Position numbers and translations under genes: made by a program | In this document: positions 59,521 through 64,000 of the stretch, piece after piece | Position numbering within the stretch: the first letter of the stretch is position 1 | How the letters are laid out: every line of letters starts with the position of its first letter | DNA from: Ampelomyces quisqualis | Taxonomy: Eukaryota; Ascomycota; Dothideomycetes; Pleosporales; Phaeosphaeriaceae | Length of the DNA: 64,000 nucleotides | Direction: 5' to 3' | Assembly (NCBI GenBank): GCA_018398575.1 | Contig: JAGTXZ010000018.1 | Coordinates: forward strand, 2,170,001-2,234,000 | Notes under the pieces: model-generated | Seen by the model: only the letters and a program-made list of their open reading frames with translations | Told to the model about the DNA's origin: nothing | The model's database searches: none

Positions 59521-61670
59521 ATGGCTCGCAAAGCCACCACTAAAGCTGCCCAAGCTGCGCCGTTTCACGGTTGCTCTATCGCGACATGCGGCCGGTTCAA
59601 TGGCTTCACTCAAGCAGCCCTGGCGGAGCGCATCACGTCACTAGGCGCTACAGTCGCACCGAAAGTCATTGACAGTACCACCATCTTGATTGCGACAGAG
59701 AAGGACTACGAGAGCAATTCAACCAAGGTCAAGGCCGCTGCAGCGCACGACATCCCTGTTGTCACGCTAGACTGGCTCGACGAGTGCGAGTCCACCAGTG
59801 AGCGTGATACGTACTCTTCTCAAGAGGCGTGCTGACATGGTCGAAGACACCAAAGTCGATGAAGCACAATATCTTCTCTCGCCTGCTGCTGCTTCCGCTG
59901 CTGCGCCTGCGCAAAGTCAGACGAATGGCTCCAAGAAGCGCGCCGCATCATCTGACGCGCCGCTGGCTTCAACTCAATCTGCATCACAGACGAAGAAGCC
60001 GAAGATCAACGAAGACGCAAAAATTGGCGACGGTCAAAATGCCAAGTCCACCAAGATAGCTATCTCCGTTGACCAGTATTGTCCGCTTGCAAGCTACCAA
60101 GTATACATTGATGATGACGGCAACATCTGGGACGCATCGCTGAACCAGACCAACGCGTCTGCGAACAACAACAAATTCTACAAAATTCAGGTCCGTAAAA
60201 TCCTCACTTGACGCCTCGAGACTCCGCTGACCATGCAAAGCTGCTTCACAGTGGTTCAGGAGCTGATTTCAAGACATGGACGCGATGGGGTCGTGTCGGC
60301 GAGCGCGGTCAAAGCGCTCTGCTGGGCGATGGCTCGCTGGCAGATGCACACAAGCACTTCGAGAAGAAGTTCAGAGACAAGTCTGGTCTTACATGGGCGA
60401 ACCGTGGCGAGGAGCCGAAGGCCGGCAAATATGCATACGTCGAGAGGTCTTACAATCCCGACTCTGACGACGAGGCTGACGCCGAAGCTGGGGCCGACAG
60501 TGATGACGACAAGCCTGCACCTGCAGAGTGCACGCTCGAACCGCCTGTACAGAATCTTATGAAACTCATCTTCAACCAGTCCTACTTCGATGCCACCATG
60601 GCAGACATGAACTACGATGCCAACAAATTGCCCCTTGGCAAGCTCAGCAAGGCCACTATCAACCGTGGTTTTCAAGCGCTCAAGGACCTGTCTGCAGTGC
60701 TCGAGGGCACGAACGCACACTCTAATGCTGAAGTCGAACGTCTCTCCAACCTCTTCTACTCTGTCATCCCGCATGCTTTTGGACGCAACCGCCCACCAAT
60801 CATTCGAGACAACGCTCACCTTAAGAAGGAGATCGAGCTCCTCGAAAGTCTGTCCGATATGAAGGAAGCCGCAGCTATGCTCAAAGGCTCACTCAAGGAT
60901 GACAGTGGCGTGCATCAACTGGACCGTCAATTCAATGGGCTGAACATGAACGAAATGTCGCCTCTCGACCCAAGTGGCCAGGAGTTTAGCGAACTTGAGA
61001 CCTATCTCATGGACTCAAAGGGACCTACGCACTATCTATCGTACAAGGTCGAAGACATCTTCCGCATCGAACGTCAGGGTGAAGTTGACCGATTCGAGAA
61101 GAGCGAGTACTCCAAGGTCTCGAGCGACCGGCGTTTGCTTTGGCACGGATCTCGTGTCACCAACTTCGGTGGTATTCTTGGCCAGGGACTACGAATCGCA
61201 CCTCCAGAAGCGCCTGTGAGTGGATACATGTTCGGCAAGGGTATCTATCTCGCGGATATGTCGAGCAAGTCAGCCAACTACTGCAACGCGCACAGCTCGG
61301 GTGACACTGCACTCCTGCTACTCTGCGAGGCTGAGCTCGGCAATCCCATGCATGAGCTTACGGATGCTTCATACACCGCTGGGGAGGATGCGAAATCCAA
61401 GGGCCTTCATTCGACCTGGGGCAAGGGTCAAACTGGACCTAGCAAGTGGAAGGATGCCAAGTGCGTGAATCCCTCACTGGCAGGTTGTAAGATGGTAGGT
61501 ACCAAACTTCGTTTTCGTTATACAGGGTTTAGCTAACTGGTCATTAGCCTGACGTTTCCACACTCCCTGGACCGACCAACGCACCAAATGCCTGGCTCCA
61601 ATACAACGAATTTATCGCATATGATGTAGCGCAGGTCCGTCTTCGATACCTGTTCCGCGTTCGCATGTGA
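59521..61670 (+). CDS. Poly(ADP-ribose) polymerase with BRCT and WGR domains
   Basis: Four exons: 59,521-59,797, 59,847-60,190, 60,241-61,494 and 61,548-61,670, 665 aa. Introns of 49, 50 and 53 nt have GTGAGC, GTCCGT and GTAGGT donors. Domain order: BRCT (about residues 10-95, ending VVTLDWLDEC), a Ser/Ala/Lys linker with a basic patch (KKRAASSDAPL, TKKPKI), WGR (about 165-265, TWTRWGRVGERGQ), PARP regulatory domain (about 305-435), catalytic domain to the C-terminus. The catalytic triad is intact: His509 in LLWHGSR, Tyr554 in SSKSANYC and Glu646 in YNEFIAYD. Therefore probably an active nuclear poly-ADP-ribosylating enzyme for DNA-damage signalling, the usual single fungal PARP architecture. 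No zinc fingers, as normal in fungi. Confidence 0.93.
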
Positions 61671-62112
61671 GTTGCATGACCAAATCGTCCGAGAGACCGC
61701 GTGCGCATGGCTTACCTACTGGGATTCGATGAGCGGCCTCATTCATGGATCATATAGCACTTTTCTTTTGCGAAGGCTCCATATCTTCTCTTTCATCGAG
61801 GTCGCTTACGGAAAAACGGTCTACGTGTTATGCTGCGACTGGCGCGTTACCCAGGACCGGAAGGCCTGCTTACGACCACACCGGATTCATCGTCTCACCA
61901 TAGTCCCGAACATGTTTCCCTTTTACCATTCCAGTCGTCTGCATCCATGTGATGTAGTCGAACCCGAAGAACCCTTTACCGCCCGCATTATGCAACCCAA
62001 CGTCGTTCATCCCCCCAACACACAATGTCCCCTCCCCTTTCCCCAGCTATAAGAACCCCCTCACACCCCACCCTCGCCTCGCCACCTTGCAGCGCAAACC
62101 GCTCAAGAAGGC
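61671..62112. other. PARP 3' flank, no clear gene
   Basis: A 126-codon plus-strand frame (61,672-62,052) overlaps the PARP 3' end and shows no protein signature. Confidence 0.35.
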
Positions 62113-62254
62113 GCGGGCTAAGCCCGCCGCACCGCTCGGTTCTCATGGCTCAGCGTCCTCCGATCTGTGAGATGCCGTAGCCAATAGCGCTACGATGCCT
62201 CGGCCTCAAGTCGAGATGCCGCAGCCGAGTAGGCTGCGAGGAACGCACAGTTCC
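62113..62254. repeat. Cluster of four short hairpins
   Basis: Perfect inverted repeats follow each other: GCGGGCT/AGCCCGC (62,113-62,127), CGTAGC/GCTACG (62,176-62,194), CGCAGCC/GGCTGCG (62,220-62,238) and GGAAC/GTTCC (62,240-62,254). GAGATGCCG is also repeated near 62,170 and 62,213. G+C-rich, between PARP and MATE. Possibly a small folded repeat or MITE piece; it does not look like a tRNA. Confidence 0.6.
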
Positions 62255-62601
62255 GCGAGGGCCTGCGTAGCGGGAGCGCGAGCTTCTGCGCAGCATGATG
62301 GGACTGTGCGGGTGCAAGTGTGGCCTTGGTACGGGGCTCCATGCTGATTGTTCTTCGTCGAGTATCGCGCTGGTTGGGGCGGGCTTGAAGAAGAAGAGTT
62401 ATGGGGTTGATGAGTCGTCCAGGAGATTACTTTGGGCTGTTGGGGAGGTCAAATCTCCAGAGTCCATTGCGGCCATCATGGTATAGTCATTACGAATGTG
62501 AGTGGATATCTCCCGATGCAGGGACCTAATCTCAAAGCCCATAGCAAACCGCATGCAATGCCCAAAATCATGCTAGCAACACGCAACCCAGGCCCTCGCT
62601 G
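62255..62601. other. Intergenic, no clear gene
   Basis: Only short frames without signature; lies downstream of the convergent PARP and MATE genes. Confidence 0.3.
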
Positions 62602-62701
62602 TTTCGAATACGCAATGTTACTCCTCTTTCGAATACGCAATGTTACTCCTCTTTCGAATACGCAATGTTACTCCTCTTTCGAATACGCAATGTTACTCCT
62701 C
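62602..62701. repeat. 25-bp tandem repeat, four exact copies
   Basis: Four identical 25-bp units starting TTTCGAATACGCAATGTT at 62,602, 62,627, 62,652 and 62,677. The last unit contains the TAA stop of the MATE gene (complement of 62,693-62,695), so the repeat makes up the start of its 3' UTR. Confidence 0.95.
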
Positions 62702-64000
62702 TCTCGTCCTCGCATCATCTACCGCCCTTTTCCAATCATAAACATACATGTACACTCCTTCCAACATTGTGATGCAGCTACTTCCCACTGCGCAGCCCGC
62801 CCACAAACCCACCAGCTTCAAGTCCTTCTTGAAGCACAAGAACAAAGCGAGGGGTACTGCAATGACATAGTAAACAAACAAATTCGCCCAACCACCGATT
62901 GCTTGCAGGCCCAAGCCTCGCAAAATCGCGTTGGCGAGCGCGGTCGTGCTATCGCAGAATTGGAAGACAGCGAGCAAGGGCAGCACAGTCGACACGATGG
63001 AAATGACTTGAGGGTCGTTGCTGAATGCTTTTGGCAGCGCGTTTCGCGCGGCGGTCAGGAACGTGAAGTCGATTACACCGATGAGGAGAAATGTCAGGAC
63101 ATATGTGCGCGTAGCTGTTCTGGCAGAAGATAGGGATCCAGAGCCGATGAGATTGCCTAAGCGCGTGCTGACTGCTACGCCGACGGAGAAGGGAACGTGA
63201 TAGATTGCGACGGCTAGGGACATTACGATGGACTGAGCGGCAAGATGGGCGGTGCTCAGGTAGCTGGTGCTGAATGTTAAGATGTCGAAGGCCTGGAAGG
63301 GAGATTGTTAGTACCATGTTTAGCTCAGCTGGATGAGCGTATTGGAGAACTTACTAGCCATTCTGTCTCGACCATAATGATACCAGACAGAGCAAGTTTG
63401 GCCATTGGGCCCCAGTGACAGAAGGCATCGCGAGTAAAGCCTGCCCAACATTCGAGAGAGCTGGGGTTGACAAAGTAGACATATATCCAGAGAAGAACGG
63501 GAAGTAGGTTCTGCGAGAGCACTGTTGCGAGTGCGGCACCTTCAAGATCCCACTTCAGCGCAAAGACAAACAAGTAGTTCAAAAGAACGTTGATGGGTGT
63601 AGCGATAAGCAAGACGAAGAGACTGGCGTTGAAAAGCCCTTGAGCTTGTGTGAAGCGTTTCCCGGCTTCGAAGATTGCGTAGCCTGGGGCTCCTGCAAGT
63701 AAAATGGAAAGATATCGTCCAGCAAGTTGGGCAAGGGCTTTCTCCGGTACCAGCGCTGCGAGAATCCATCCTGAGGACAACCAAATTGCCCCAATCGGCA
63801 GCGTAACAAGTAACATGAACAGGACCATGCGCTGCAAATGCAATCCAACCATCTCTTTCCTGCCGGAGCCGTATGCTTGCGCGCACAGCGTATCCAAGCT
63901 CGTAGCTAGGCCCTCGTACACAGCGAGCCCAGTGATGTTCGCCGTCATGGTCGCCAAACTGACCGCGCCCAGCGCATCGGTTCCAATATGCCCAACCACG
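62693..64000 (-). CDS. MATE family efflux transporter, N-terminus beyond the window
   Basis: Minus-strand gene running off the right edge: an exon from beyond 64,000 down to 63,355, a 62-nt intron 63,293-63,354 (GTAAGT donor, TTCCAG acceptor), and the last exon 63,292-62,693. The joined sequence reads ETEW-LAFDILTFSTSY. About ten hydrophobic helices are visible, with MATE blocks GHIGTDALGAVSLATM, SLDTLCAQAYGSG, GYAIFEAGKRFTQAQG and VSTRLGNLIGSG, where the internal two-fold repeat of the family is apparent. MATE proteins export toxins and drugs by H+ or Na+ antiport; the substrate is unknown. The first about 60-100 residues are missing. Confidence 0.9.

Noticed and set aside
61672..62052. 126-codon plus-strand ORF after PARP
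   Set aside because: Overlaps the PARP 3' flank, no domain or leader; probably 3' UTR.
62113..62254. tRNA or other structured RNA gene
   Set aside because: Stem-loops do not form a cloverleaf and there is no anticodon arm or B-box-like GGTTCGA sequence.

Overview
The window looks like a filamentous ascomycete, probably a dothideomycete of the Pleosporales type. Reasons: introns of about 40-60 nt with GTAAGT-like donors and a CTGAC/CTAAC branch point; fungal gene families (Pex22-like peroxin, CorA-like protein, F-box protein, BRCT-WGR-PARP); and a long AT-rich block showing repeat-induced point mutation (RIP) joined abruptly to normal gene-rich DNA. The taxonomic placement is inference.

Bases 1-39,245 are a RIP-degraded transposon block with no intact gene. 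Four LTR retrotransposons can be delimited to the base. Three copies of one Ty3/Gypsy chromovirus family (here Gypsy-I, 299-bp LTRs, about 7.1 kb) lie at 6,728-27,957 (+), 13,685-20,800 (-) and 28,093-35,189 (-). One copy of a second family (Gypsy-II, 282-bp LTRs) lies at 8,285-22,393 (+). They are nested: Gypsy-II sits in the gag of the first Gypsy-I copy, and the second Gypsy-I copy sits near the 3' end of Gypsy-II, with 5-bp target duplications. The host for these is older, very AT-rich DNA (2,900-6,727; 27,958-28,092; 35,195-37,250). At the outer ends are two intron-rich, RIP-damaged genes (about 1-2,900 on +; about 37,300-39,245 on -). Their small introns share an unusual branch-point sequence.

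From about 39,245 base composition becomes normal. The order is: a 5'-truncated cytochrome b561-type membrane protein; a small multi-pass membrane protein; a perfect-hairpin/transposon-remnant region (43.1-44.1 kb); a five-exon CorA-like membrane protein; a divergent pair (Pex22-like peroxin and eIF2B gamma); a cluster of small coiled-coil proteins, two with a C-terminal CCCH zinc finger (52.4-56.6 kb); a small Met/Lys/Glu-rich ORF; a second divergent pair (F-box protein and PARP); and the C-terminal part of a MATE transporter that runs off the right edge.

The genes are housekeeping or cell-biology genes without an evident shared pathway. The most unusual items are the shared intron branch-point hairpins, the strict YCA context of RIP depletion, a 707-bp tract identical between two otherwise diverged retrotransposon copies, antisense ORFs in the retrotransposons, the coiled-coil/CCCH paralog cluster, and a GC-AG intron in the peroxin gene. 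No tRNA, rRNA or CRISPR array was recognised.
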